Origin: a virus
Reading direction: 5' to 3' (one strand)
DNA: 64,000 bases
Virus record (IMG/VR): IMGVR_UViG_3300032770_000005
Location: 88,858 to 152,857 of that record
Shown here: piece by piece, positions 23,194 to 31,280 of the stretch
Position numbering within the stretch: position 1 is the first letter of the stretch
Layout of the letters: each line of letters starts with the position of its first letter
The notes under the pieces: model-generated
Seen by the model: the letters and a program-made list of their open reading frames with translations, nothing else
What the model was told of the DNA's origin: nothing
The model's database searches: none
Position numbers and translations under genes: made by a program

Positions 23194-23741
23194 CTGTACC
23201 CGTAGACCCCGAGCAGCTTGGCGAGTTCGAGCATCTCGTGGTCGGTGAAGCCTTCGGGAACGAAGTGACGCGATTCACCGTAGTCTTCGCGGGTCTCGAA
23301 GAACCAGCTCGGTACGCCATGGCTCGTGTCCGCTTCCAGCGGTCCGGGCCGCTCATCGCCGATGAACCGCGCCGCCGCCTCGGCCCACGATTCTACGACA
23401 TCGTCGTCGCGCTCACGGTCGTCGTTCCTGATGAGGATGCTTGGCAGCAGCCAGCCACGCTCGGCATCGCCTTCGGCCGCGCTCTCCTCCGTCACGATCT
23501 CATAGGTCATGTTGATCAATCGACAGCAGTCGCCACCGACCCGTGTGATCGTGTGACCGCCTACGGGGTCGTAGAACGACTCGCCTGGTGCGATCTGTGG
23601 CATCAACTGCATAGCGGCTGCACCAGATCCGGGGTCGAGATAGTCGACGATCGTCCACGGAAGATCTACGGGACCAGCCGGCGTTGGCACGGTAGCAACG
23701 AACGGTTCGCCGTCGACGAGGATGTAGTACGGATAGGGCAT
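23190..23741 (-). CDS. Hypothetical 183-residue acidic protein
   Basis: Begins PYPYYILVDGEPFVATVPTP, with a central DPVGGHTITRVGGDCCRLIN and an acidic second half. It overlaps both neighbours by start/stop sharing. No membrane helix and no Arg-rich tail, so it differs from most genes of this block. No family recognised. Confidence 0.5.
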   Translation of the reverse strand: MPYPYYILVDGEPFVATVPTPAGPVDLPWTIVDYLDPGSGAAAMQLMPQIAPGESFYDPVGGHTITRVGGDCCRLINMTYEIVTEESAAEGDAERGWLLPSILIRNDDRERDDDVVESWAEAAARFIGDERPGPLEADTSHGVPSWFFETREDYGESRHFVPEGFTDHEMLELAKLLGVYGYR

Positions 23742-24325
23742 CAGGTAGCGGCTTTCCTGACGCGCATCATGACGTTGTAGGCGCGGTCGATCTTCTCGAA
23801 CTCCGCCCGAGCGCGCTCGCGCTCGCCATCGGGAGCGCCAGGGGGCACGCGGTCGGGATGCCACTGCAACGCCAGCGCTCGGTAGGCGCGCTTCACCGTA
23901 TCGGCGTCGGCGTCGCGAGCGACGCCCAAGATCTCCCACGGCATCGGGCCCGGCGGCGGCTTCGGTCGAGCGCCGGCGGCGGCTTGACCAGCGACGTTCT
24001 TCGCGGCCTGCGCGGTCTGACTCCGCAGCGCCTCCAGCTTCTGCGCGAGGTTGTCGTACATGATCTTGAAGCAGCGGCGACAGGTGCCCCAGTGGTGACC
24101 TGCCTGAGGCGGATGAGGCGAGACGAACTCGACGTCGCTGATCGCGAACGACTGCCAGCACACGGCGCACTTGATCTGCGTCGCGTGCGGCAGGCGCGGC
24201 GTTGCATCGCGCTGTCGCTCGAAGAAGCCGTCGAGCATCTTGGTCGCGCGGTCGAAGACGGCGTCGACGCCCACGTCCACAGCGCGGTCGACCAGCTGCT
24301 CTGCTCGCATGCCCCGCTTCGGCAT
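23741..24325 (-). CDS. Zinc-finger and J-domain (DnaJ-like) protein
   Basis: 194 residues. Residues about 50-85 hold C-x-x-C pairs (KCAVCWQSF, CRRCFK). After an Ala/Pro linker, residues about 130-190 form a J-domain: PWEILGVARDADADTVKRAY, RALALQWHPDRVPPGAPDGE, then FEKIDRAYNVM. The His-Pro-Asp tripeptide needed to stimulate Hsp70 ATPase is intact. The product probably recruits host DnaK, for example during assembly of the many membrane and coiled-coil virion proteins encoded beside it. There is no Gly/Phe region. Confidence 0.8.
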   Translation of the reverse strand: MPKRGMRAEQLVDRAVDVGVDAVFDRATKMLDGFFERQRDATPRLPHATQIKCAVCWQSFAISDVEFVSPHPPQAGHHWGTCRRCFKIMYDNLAQKLEALRSQTAQAAKNVAGQAAAGARPKPPPGPMPWEILGVARDADADTVKRAYRALALQWHPDRVPPGAPDGERERARAEFEKIDRAYNVMMRVRKAAT

Positions 24326-24516
24326 CAGAGCACCACGAGCGCGCCGAGCCCGTCACCGCTGTCGCCCATCGGGAAGTTCGTGACGGGCCGTGGCGCGTGG
24401 TTGGGCATCGTCACGTAGATCGTGGGCGGCGGCGGCCGCGGCCCGACGACGTAGGGCGGCGGCGGCGCAGCGGCGCGGATGAAGAGCGGACGAGCAGGCG
24501 TGCGGTGGTAGCTCAT
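24325..24516 (-). CDS. 63-residue MSY-type Pro-rich protein
   Basis: Starts MSYHRTPARPLF, like many virion-type proteins further right, then a Pro-rich stretch (AAAPPPPYVVGPRPPPPTIY) and PMGDSGDGLGALVVL. No Shine-Dalgarno site; TAGTGT ends six bases before the ATG. It is too short for a membrane helix. Probably a minor particle component or a shortened family member. Confidence 0.45.
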   Translation of the reverse strand: MSYHRTPARPLFIRAAAPPPPYVVGPRPPPPTIYVTMPNHAPRPVTNFPMGDSGDGLGALVVL

Positions 24517-24535
24517 GAGCAAACACTACCAGGCG

Positions 24536-25405
24536 TCAGCGCGGCCGGCGACTGGTTCGCCGGCTGGTCCGACGGTTCGGTGCGGTGTGCCGACCCTTCC
24601 ACAACCGACGCGGTGGCGGCGCCGCCGGCCAGTGATCGTCGAGCGGCTCCAGCAGCCGCAAGAGCGCTTGCGCCCGCACCGGCGCGTACTGCGCAGCGCC
24701 TTGCACGTTCTGCGGCACGGGGAAGACGAGCAACGTCTCCATCGAGTCGTAGTGCGAGTACGGCGCGTTGTACCACCTGATGCGAATGCCAGAGCGCTGG
24801 TCGAGCGACTCGATGACGCCCTTGAAGCCTACCGGCACCTTCTGGTCGGCCGACCTGAACGTGCTCATCGGCTTCAGCGCCTTGACCACGGTGCCGGGAG
24901 CGTACGTCCGGAGAATCCACAACCACTCGTCCGACTCGTCGGTCGTCGGCGGCGGCGGAGCAGGGTTACCTACGATGGGGTTGGCCTCGATGTCCGGATG
25001 GATGGCGAAGTCGGGCACGCGTCCCACCATGTTGAGCAGCTGCGCGACCTCGTCCTGTGCATCTTGCCGCTCACTCAGCGACCAGCGGCCGCCCAGGTCC
25101 CACGCGACACGGGCCAGGCGCTCGTAGAAGAGCATGAGCGCGGCTCTGCTGAACACGACCGCGGTGCCCATGCGCCCTTCCAGCCGCCCCTCCACCTGCC
25201 CGGTCCTGAGCAGCTCGCGCGCGAGCGGCGTCAGCGTGCTCCACTCGACGACCATGCGCTGCGGAAATGCCGGCGTCCGATCGCCGGCCATCTGCACGCG
25301 CAAGCCCGGCTGCGTCTGATCGAGCATCTGCTGAAGCGCTCGCCGCGACGCGAGCGATGCCGCCAGCGCCGGCGAGTACGCGCTCGGTCTGCGACGGCTA
25401 CTCAT
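24536..25405 (-). CDS. Virion-type protein with one TYAPGT domain and basic tail
   Basis: 289 residues. Helical N-terminal part (ALAASLASRRALQQMLDQTQ; LTPLARELLRTGQVEGRLEG), then a domain starting RTYAPGTVVKALKPMSTF and ending LEPLDDHWPA, and a tail rich in RRTSRR. The same domain occurs twice in the protein at 36239-37441, with shared markers T-[YF]-A-P-G-T-x-V-K and L-x-D-[NH]-W. Function unknown; location and basic tail fit a particle protein. Confidence 0.5.
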   Translation of the reverse strand: MSSRRRPSAYSPALAASLASRRALQQMLDQTQPGLRVQMAGDRTPAFPQRMVVEWSTLTPLARELLRTGQVEGRLEGRMGTAVVFSRAALMLFYERLARVAWDLGGRWSLSERQDAQDEVAQLLNMVGRVPDFAIHPDIEANPIVGNPAPPPPTTDESDEWLWILRTYAPGTVVKALKPMSTFRSADQKVPVGFKGVIESLDQRSGIRIRWYNAPYSHYDSMETLLVFPVPQNVQGAAQYAPVRAQALLRLLEPLDDHWPAAPPPRRLWKGRHTAPNRRTSRRTSRRPR

Positions 25406-25408
25406 GGC

Positions 25409-25990
25409 TCAGTAGTCGTCCTCGTAGTCTTCGGGACGATCGCGCTCGGCGTACTCCCTGTACGCCTCTTCTTCGTTCCAGTGCTCGTACGGACGCATCA
25501 TGCGCCCCCCGAGGTCATGCAGCAGCTCCTCGATGACCTCGCGGCGCAGACGCAGTTCCTCGTCCCGCTCTCGGAGTTCGCCCTGGTGCTTCTTCCCCAG
25601 ATCTTGCTGGATCTTGAGGACGGCCTGTCGTTCGCCACCAAGCGCCTCGATCTGCTCCGGCGACATGGCATCGACCTGCTCGCGGGCTTCGTCTTCAAGA
25701 CGTTCCCAGAGCATCTCCATATCCGCCTCGCGATCTTCGCGCGAGCGGAACGAGCGTTGCTCTCGTTCTTCTTCGACCTGGTTCCACTCGCCGGCGAGCT
25801 TGCGGATCATCTCTTCGCGGATCTGCTGCTTGCGCGGGTCTTCGCCCTCGCGCGGCTCGACCTCGAACCCGCGCTCGTTGTAGTTGCGTCGCAGCGGCCG
25901 GACCGCGACTGGGCGCCGTGACGTCCGCCGCGGACGCGGTGAGTTCCGACGGGGCGACGGTGAATGACGGGGACGAGACGATCGACGCAT
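25409..25990 (-). CDS. Coiled-coil protein with Arg-rich leader
   Basis: 193 residues; AAGGAG precedes the ATG. Residues 1-35 are a basic leader (MRRSSRPRHSPSPRRNSPRP, then RRTSRRP). Residues about 50-165 are a long charged helix rich in Glu, Arg and Gln (EEREQRSFRSREDREADMEM), then an acidic end. The leader is nearly identical to that of the next gene upstream. A DNA- or shell-binding leader on a coiled-coil rod is the likely design. Confidence 0.55.
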   Translation of the reverse strand: MRRSSRPRHSPSPRRNSPRPRRTSRRPVAVRPLRRNYNERGFEVEPREGEDPRKQQIREEMIRKLAGEWNQVEEEREQRSFRSREDREADMEMLWERLEDEAREQVDAMSPEQIEALGGERQAVLKIQQDLGKKHQGELRERDEELRLRREVIEELLHDLGGRMMRPYEHWNEEEAYREYAERDRPEDYEDDY

Positions 25991-25999
25991 GGTGCACTC
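25911..25999 (-). repeat. Duplicated leader segment, copy 1
   Basis: This segment encodes the ribosome site and first 25-29 residues of the gene at 25409. It is nearly identical to 26638-26732, including GGCGCCGTGACGTCC at one end and GCATGGTGCACTCCT at the other. The two genes therefore share translation signal and basic leader but have unrelated bodies. Confidence 0.7.
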
Positions 26000-26010
26000 C
26001 TTCTACGAGG

Positions 26011-26721
26011 TCAGCTCTTCACCTTCGCACACTCGTACTCCATGGCCGCAAGCATGCGGTCGACCGTCTCCTCATTCGTTTTCGCCTGATCGAGCCCGAT
26101 CAGGTCGTACACGCGCGACGGCGCACGGAAGAACTCTTCCAGCGCGTGCTCTGCGGCGCCCACCGACGCGCTGGTCGAGGCTGCCGCAACGCGGGCGGCC
26201 CAGTCCAACAAGAACAGCAACAGCACGTCCGCGTGCTGAAGGTGCTTCGCGATGACCGCATCAGGACGAGCGGGGAACTCCAGTCCCATCGCTGCTTCGC
26301 CGAACTCTCTGCTGCTGACTACGCGCCCGGCTGCCCCGCGCTCAAGCAACTTCAGGACACGCTTGATCGCGCGTACCTCAGCCGTATGTTTTCGCGACGC
26401 TCCGCCAGTCCGTCGCAGTCCCATCGACACGAGCGCCAGCGCGACCCCCACTACGATCGCACGACACTGGTAGTCCAGCCGACCACGGATGCGCCGGGGC
26501 ACAAGCGGCAACCCGCGGCGCAACGATGCTACGCGCTGGCGGATCTCCGCCGGATGATAGCGGTAGCCCCTGTGTTGCTGGATCTCGTCCAGCAGATAGT
26601 CCAGAGCACGCAGTTCAACCGCAGCGGTGCTCGTCGGGCGCCGTGACGTCCGCCGCGGTCGCGGTGAGTTCCGGCGCAGGGAGCGAGAGTGGTGGCGAGT
26701 GGGACGCGACGATCGGCGCAT
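26011..26721 (-). CDS. Protein with Arg-rich leader, one membrane helix
   Basis: 236 residues. Same leader as the neighbour (MRRSSRP, then RRNSPRPRRTSRRP). The body has LRALDYLLDEIQQHRGYRYH, a hydrophobic segment AIVVGVALALVSMG near residue 90, then helices (ADVLLLFLLDWAARVAAAST; AAEHALEEFFRAPSRVYDLI). No family recognised. The shared leader suggests the same sorting or nucleic-acid attachment as the downstream coiled-coil protein. Confidence 0.5.
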   Translation of the reverse strand: MRRSSRPTRHHSRSLRRNSPRPRRTSRRPTSTAAVELRALDYLLDEIQQHRGYRYHPAEIRQRVASLRRGLPLVPRRIRGRLDYQCRAIVVGVALALVSMGLRRTGGASRKHTAEVRAIKRVLKLLERGAAGRVVSSREFGEAAMGLEFPARPDAVIAKHLQHADVLLLFLLDWAARVAAASTSASVGAAEHALEEFFRAPSRVYDLIGLDQAKTNEETVDRMLAAMEYECAKVKS

Positions 26722-26732
26722 GGTGCACTCCT
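26638..26732 (-). repeat. Duplicated leader segment, copy 2
   Basis: Partner of 25911-25999; see that entry. The copies differ by a few substitutions and a short length difference in the middle of the leader, so the duplication is not recent but is kept in frame in both genes. Confidence 0.7.
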
Positions 26733-26733
26733 G

Positions 26734-26913
26734 TCAGCTGCCAGGCTCAGCGGGACCGCCCAAGATCTTGTTGATGCCGATCGGCCCGCCGCTGAGCGGC
26801 CAGATGGCCCACCTGAGCTGGTTCACGGCGACCGCTGCGACGAAGCCGCATGCGAAGATGACCGCGGCAGTGCTGCCGCGACGGTTGCGTCGCATGCGGC
26901 GCGGCAGGCTCAT
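26734..26913 (-). CDS. 59-residue single-helix membrane protein
   Basis: Reads MSLPRRMRRNRRGSTAAVIF, then ACGFVAAVAVNQLRWAIWPL, with one hydrophobic helix at residues about 15-30 after a basic N-terminus. Start overlaps the upstream stop (ATGA). Here the basic part precedes the helix, the reverse of the 38-53 kb proteins. A small virion membrane component is likely. Confidence 0.5.
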   Translation of the reverse strand: MSLPRRMRRNRRGSTAAVIFACGFVAAVAVNQLRWAIWPLSGGPIGINKILGGPAEPGS

Positions 26914-27401
26914 GATTGCGCCTTGCGCGCTTCCTGACCGCGCTTGTGGCCGTCGAGGTAGGGGCTACCGCCCCACTCGTTTCGGCGCTTGCGCTTGCCA
27001 GTAAACCCGTCGGTGAAGCCGGCGCGGAAGTCATCGAAGTCCGCAAGCGACTCGGCTGTTGGCTGCTCAGCGAGAGCATATTCGTGGAGCTGGGACGTTG
27101 TGTACGGATCGCCCAAGATGAGGTACAGACGCTTGTCGTCACCACGCACAATAGTCCCTGGTCCGCGATACTCGCCAGTGGCCGGAGTCCCGTCCAGGTT
27201 GCTGACGGGGATTTTTACATGGTATGTGCCGTACTCGTATGGCGCATGCGCCGCAGGACCGCTGACCGGACGCGCGTCAACGGTCTGCCACATGAAACCG
27301 TCAGCGACGAACACGCGACTCGGCGGATTGCGCCGCATGCGACGCCGGGGTGTCCGCTTCTTGCGTGAACTGCGCTTCGGCTTGCGTGATGTTCGCTTCA
27401 C
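26910..27401 (-). CDS. Basic-leader protein, 163 residues
   Basis: GTG with GGAGG four bases upstream. Residues 1-30 are very basic (VKRTSRKPKRSSRKKRTPRR, then RMRRNPPSR). Then a beta-rich region (VFVADGFMWQTVDARPVSGP; YHVKIPVSNLDGTPATGEYR) and a C-terminal KRKRRNEWGGSPYLDGHKRG. It overlaps both neighbours. Probably a nucleic-acid-associated particle protein; no family recognised. Confidence 0.5.
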   Translation of the reverse strand: MKRTSRKPKRSSRKKRTPRRRMRRNPPSRVFVADGFMWQTVDARPVSGPAAHAPYEYGTYHVKIPVSNLDGTPATGEYRGPGTIVRGDDKRLYLILGDPYTTSQLHEYALAEQPTAESLADFDDFRAGFTDGFTGKRKRRNEWGGSPYLDGHKRGQEARKAQS

Positions 27402-28336
27402 GCCGCCTCCAGACCCGCGCGACGCAGTGCTTCCTCGACGCGGTACACGACACGACCGTGCGACCCGTAGCGCCTCAGCACCACCGGCCACTCGCCGTCC
27501 CAGTCGATGATGGTCGGCTCGCCGCCACGCTTGCCCGTCTCCTGGCCGTCGGCCATCGCCGCACAGAGGTCGGGCTTGCGTTCGAGGCGCGCTCCATGCG
27601 CGAGATAGATGCCGCTCGGCAGCGACGCCAGCGCTCGCCTCGCGCCCGCCGGTAGACGCTGCGGCAGTTCCTGCTCGCGCGCGACCCTGCCAGCCGCGAG
27701 CACCCTGCCAGCCGCCGCGGGCGACGTCTCGCTCTGCACGTACTGCCGCTCGTCCTCGTCCTCAATCTCCGGCTCGGGCTCCGGTTCGGGAGCCGGCGCC
27801 GGCAAGACCGCCGGCGGCACGTGCACGCCGCCGACCCAGGGAGCCGCCGCCGACATCGGCGCGAGCGGCGGCGGGAGGGAGATCGACGGCACCGCCGGCG
27901 CCGCACGCGTAGCCGCGCGACGCTTGAGCATCGCGTCCGTCTTTCCGATCCACTCATCGAGCCTGCGCTCGGCGATCTGCTGCTCGCGTTCGAGCTGCCG
28001 CAGGTCGTGCGCGCCCCAGGCCGCGACGTCGTCCGTGATCGAGGCGAGGTGTGCGCTCGCATCGAGCATCGCCTCGGCGCAGAGCGTCTCCGCGATCAAC
28101 CGCCGCAGCTCGTCGCCCGCGTAGTGCACGCGGAGATCGACGTCCGCGAGCGCGGCCGACCGCACGATCTCCTCGGGCATCGGCACGTCCGCGAGCGTGA
28201 CCACGAAGAACACGCCGTTCGGGAAGCCGTGGATGCTGCTGTGGAACCGGCACCGGTTGCCGACGTACCGCAGCGTCATGGCGCCCATCGCGCGGTCGAA
28301 AGATCTGCGGATGTCGGTCCGATACAGCTGCCGCAC
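27398..28336 (-). CDS. Virion-type protein sharing a C-terminal domain with 37444
   Basis: 312 residues from a GTG with GGAGG five bases upstream; a longer ATG start at 28420 lacks a ribosome site. An N-terminal alpha/beta part (FFVVTLADVPMPEEIVRSAA), a helical segment, a Pro/Glu-rich linker, then the C-terminal domain LPSGIYLAHGARLERKPDLC with PVVLRRYGSHGRVVYRVEEA. That domain is recognisable in the protein at 37444-38334 (MPPGLYRYGSG, PVVVRMVDQSSHSVYRVEEY). The 176-base gap after it (28337-28512) holds only a weak GGACC/GGTCC hairpin. Confidence 0.5.
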   Translation of the reverse strand: MRQLYRTDIRRSFDRAMGAMTLRYVGNRCRFHSSIHGFPNGVFFVVTLADVPMPEEIVRSAALADVDLRVHYAGDELRRLIAETLCAEAMLDASAHLASITDDVAAWGAHDLRQLEREQQIAERRLDEWIGKTDAMLKRRAATRAAPAVPSISLPPPLAPMSAAAPWVGGVHVPPAVLPAPAPEPEPEPEIEDEDERQYVQSETSPAAAGRVLAAGRVAREQELPQRLPAGARRALASLPSGIYLAHGARLERKPDLCAAMADGQETGKRGGEPTIIDWDGEWPVVLRRYGSHGRVVYRVEEALRRAGLEAA

Positions 28337-28512
28337 GAGGACCTCCTGAACGTGAGCCCGAAGCGAGGCGGGGCGTCCTGCTCTCAGGTTAGTTGGGGCA
28401 CGCCTGGACCGGGGAAACACCCTTTGTGGGGTCCGCGATCAAGACGCACCGCCCCGCTTCCGGCTCACGTTCTACCAAGATTTCGTCCCTTCGCCCACAT
28501 CGGGCCCGACCC

Positions 28513-29214
28513 TCACCGCTGCGGCCTGCTCACGATCTTGTCCAAGATCTCCTTCAGGTCCCCTTGGCCCATGTGGTAGCCGGAGATGCGCACGGAGAAC
28601 ATGCGGATCTCGAACTGCGGCGGCCGCAAGATCCAAGCGGTCGCGTTCACCTGCTGGCCGCTCACGGCGTACGTCGCGAACGCCTCGCCGAGCGGCTCCA
28701 AGGGACCCGCGAACGGGAAGATGGTGCCCTGCATCGGCAGCGGCGCGATCGACGTGCCGCGCGAGCCCTTGGTCGGGTCGTACTGGATGACCTGCCCGCG
28801 CATCGAGACGTTCGTGTTGTAGTCGAGCGGGCTGCGGTTCCCGATGCTGATCTGAAAGCCGACGTACGTGGCGACGCGCGCCTGCGGCACGAGCGTCATG
28901 TCGTCGACGCCGATGCCGCTCGCCTCGTACGCCTCGAACTCGAAGCTCTTCAGCACGAAGGCCATGTTGTTCGGCACTTCGAGGTTGACCAGCGGCACCG
29001 GCACCGGGTACGGCGGCAGGTTGCCGACGAACAGCGGCCGCGGGTAGTTCGCGAAGTACACGCGGTCGAGGAACGTCGTCGATCTGGACGGCAGGAACTG
29101 CCAGAAGCCGTTCAAGATCTGCGTGTTGACCACGCGCGTCGCGCTCTCGACGTCGGGCAGCATGGACGGCGACTGCGAGAGCGTTGCCGCGCCTCGTCGG
29201 ATCGAGCCGCTCAT
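28513..29214 (-). CDS. Beta-rich capsid-candidate protein A
   Basis: 233 residues; GGAGG before the ATG. A short Ser-rich start is followed by continuous beta-type sequence: TQILNGFWQFLPSRSTTFLD, PVPVPLVNLEVPNNMAFVLK, RVATYVGFQISIGNRSPLDY, NATAWILRPPQFEIRMFSVR and an ending helix. It has no membrane helix and no Arg tail, unlike most of the block, and stands beside two similar proteins. A jelly-roll capsid, vertex or spike protein would fit. This is inference from composition and position; no family was recognised. Confidence 0.45.
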   Translation of the reverse strand: MSGSIRRGAATLSQSPSMLPDVESATRVVNTQILNGFWQFLPSRSTTFLDRVYFANYPRPLFVGNLPPYPVPVPLVNLEVPNNMAFVLKSFEFEAYEASGIGVDDMTLVPQARVATYVGFQISIGNRSPLDYNTNVSMRGQVIQYDPTKGSRGTSIAPLPMQGTIFPFAGPLEPLGEAFATYAVSGQQVNATAWILRPPQFEIRMFSVRISGYHMGQGDLKEILDKIVSRPQR

Positions 29215-29254
29215 GGTGACCTCCGCTGTGCGGGCGTGCCCATCCCGCTGTGTC

Positions 29255-30193
29255 TCAGACCGCCGGCGACTGCGCCTGGAGGATCTTGTATCCGAGCATC
29301 GTGAAGTAGAGGACGCCGCCGACCGCGAGCACCTGCCGGCCGATGTTGCCCGACACCGTGGGGTCGGGCGGCGGCTGCGCATCGCCCTCGGCGAAGCCGT
29401 TCGGGAGCGCGGCGTAGTTGTTCTCGACGAAGCCGAGGTCGCGCGTCAGCGTCACGTTCAGCGTGATCACCGAGTTCTGCGTGAAGAAGTCGGACGCCGG
29501 CAGGTACGCCGGCCGGTCGAACTCCGTGAACAGGTAGCGCGACGAGGAGGGGATCTCGTTCTGGCGCGTACGGTTGCTGCCGCTGTCCATGATCTCGAAC
29601 AGGAAGTCGATGGTGCCCGGCCGGAACGTCTGCACGGCCTGCGCATCGGCGACCGTGTCGGGGCCGAGGCCCACGCCGATGTACGCGCCCGAGAACGGGT
29701 CGGCAGTGCTCGCGATCGGCCGCCACCGCCCGGTGAAGGGCGAGATGACCTCGGTGCCAATCGGCGGGTCTCCAGGTCGACCGTCCGGCGGATCGATCGT
29801 GCCGTACGGGCCGATCGAGTACGTCTTCATCAGGAACGCCGCCATGAGCGACGTCGCGACGAAAGGACCGTCGGTGCTGATGGTCTGCGTCGCCGGCAGC
29901 CGCGACCCCGCGAGCGACACGCTCGGGTTCGAGGGGCCGGGGATCGGGACGTTGAAGTTCAGGAAGTAGGGCACCCGCTTGCCCGGGATGTCCTCGATGT
30001 AGCGGATGCGCTCCGCCGCCTTCTTCACCGCGTCCCGCAGCTGTCCGATGACGAGCTGGTTGTCGCTGTTCTGCTGCGCGAGCTGCTTGTACGCCTTCAG
30101 GAGCGACTTCATCTGAGTCGCCATGCGCTGCTCGCGGTCCATCAGGCCGCGGAGATAGGCAGCAACCTGGGGATCATCGGTGATCGAGGGCAT
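29255..30193 (-). CDS. Beta-rich particle protein B with N-terminal coiled coil
   Basis: 312 residues. Residues 10-65 form a coiled coil (RMATQMKSLLKAYKQLAQQN). Residues about 70-265 are beta-rich (VPYFLNFNVPIPGPSNPSVS; TIDFLFEIMDSGSNRTRQNE; SRYLFTEFDRPAYLPASDFF; NSVITLNVTLTRDLGFVENN). The C-terminus has one hydrophobic helix (IGRQVLAVGGVLYFTMLGYK). It could link the shell to a membrane: beta domain outside, helix in the lipid. Position between candidates A and C supports a shell role. Confidence 0.45.
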   Translation of the reverse strand: MPSITDDPQVAAYLRGLMDREQRMATQMKSLLKAYKQLAQQNSDNQLVIGQLRDAVKKAAERIRYIEDIPGKRVPYFLNFNVPIPGPSNPSVSLAGSRLPATQTISTDGPFVATSLMAAFLMKTYSIGPYGTIDPPDGRPGDPPIGTEVISPFTGRWRPIASTADPFSGAYIGVGLGPDTVADAQAVQTFRPGTIDFLFEIMDSGSNRTRQNEIPSSSRYLFTEFDRPAYLPASDFFTQNSVITLNVTLTRDLGFVENNYAALPNGFAEGDAQPPPDPTVSGNIGRQVLAVGGVLYFTMLGYKILQAQSPAV

Positions 30194-30317
30194 CTGGGAT
30201 CCGCCTTCCTCTTCCGCGTCTTTCAGCGGCGTTGGTTGGTGACCAGGCGCCTCCTCAGCGCGAGGTCATGTGTCTCGTGAGAGACTGGCCGGGGATGGCC
30301 GCCGCAGGGACTGATGT

Positions 30318-30365
30318 CCTGCGACCTCCGCTTACGACGCGAGCGGCGCAAGCAGAGGTCGCAGG
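30318..30365 (-). terminator. Long inverted repeat between capsid-candidate genes
   Basis: A 16-base arm (30318-30333, containing CCTGCGACCTC) pairs with 30350-30365 (GAGGTCGCAGG) with one mismatch; the loop is 16 bases. It sits in the 196-base gap after the gene at 30390, so it may end that abundant message or protect its 3' end. No U-run follows. A second, weaker hairpin at about 30301-30325 contains CGCAGG and CCTGCG, the arms of the pseudoknot repeat. Confidence 0.5.
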
Positions 30366-30389
30366 GCGCCGAAGCGCCCCGCGATGCGT

Positions 30390-31163
30390 TCAGAGGACGT
30401 CGCGGCTGTGGACGCCATCGATCAGGTACTTGACGTCCTTCTCGATGTTGTCGATGCCGTTGACCGTCAGGTCGCCGGTGACCGGCTGGGTCACGCCGGG
30501 GCTGATCGCCGCCGCGGGACCCACCGTGCCGTCGATCTGGCCGGCGAGCTGGTCGATCATGTTCGCACCGGTCGACGGGCCGATCGGGCTCGCCGTGACG
30601 ATGCACTGGAAGCCCTGACGCGGCGGGATGAGGATCGGCCGCGCGAGCCGCATGAGGGCCGACGAGGTCGGCACGCCGTTGTTGAACCGCGGCAGCCGCG
30701 AGTCCGAGCTGAAGCCGTCGAGACCACCGGCGAACGGCGTGTACGCCGTGAACGTGGTGAGCTGCGGCTTGTCACCGGCCTGGAACTGCCAGAACAGCTG
30801 GTTCTCGGCCTGCATGTACAGCTTGTAGACGCGCTGCACACGATCCGGGAACACGCCTGCCACCGAGCCCACCGACGTCTGCACCTGGTTGACCAGGAAC
30901 TGCGCCTCCGGGTTGAACCGGAAGTACGTCCAGACGCGCACCGCGAGGGTGATGAACGTCTGGTCCGACGGCAGGAAGCCGCCGGTGGTGAGGTTGGTGA
31001 TGGCGATGTCGCCACCGCCCTTGAGGAACAGCTGGGTGCGCGGCTGGGGCACGCTGAACGTGTTCAGCGGGTTGAGCCGCAGGTCGGTGGACCCGTCGAC
31101 GCGGATGAGCGAGTCGTAGAACGGCTGATGGACGCGCTCGCGCGTCCCCACGATCTTGGGCAT
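30390..31163 (-). CDS. Beta-rich major-capsid-candidate protein C
   Basis: 257 residues; AAGGAG before the ATG, a 180-base leader upstream and a strong hairpin downstream, features of a highly expressed single gene. Sequence is soluble and beta-rich: RTQLFLKGGGDIAITNLTTG, SDQTFITLAVRVWTYFRFNP, ENQLFWQFQAGDKPQLTTFT, LARPILIPPRQGFQCIVTAS, ending with a helix NGIDNIEKDVKYLIDGVHSR. No basic tail, no membrane helix, no HK97-like delta domain or scaffold region recognised. A jelly-roll major capsid protein is my best hypothesis; a structure prediction would decide. Confidence 0.45.
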   Translation of the reverse strand: MPKIVGTRERVHQPFYDSLIRVDGSTDLRLNPLNTFSVPQPRTQLFLKGGGDIAITNLTTGGFLPSDQTFITLAVRVWTYFRFNPEAQFLVNQVQTSVGSVAGVFPDRVQRVYKLYMQAENQLFWQFQAGDKPQLTTFTAYTPFAGGLDGFSSDSRLPRFNNGVPTSSALMRLARPILIPPRQGFQCIVTASPIGPSTGANMIDQLAGQIDGTVGPAAAISPGVTQPVTGDLTVNGIDNIEKDVKYLIDGVHSRDVL

Positions 31164-31280
31164 GTCGTTCTCCTTCGAGACACCGTCCCGCGCCATAATT
31201 GGCTTGCGACGATGTTCGCTGTTCCACCACGACAGCACTTCCCACTGTGCACAAGCCCTCACCATTGAGGACCTATCTGC

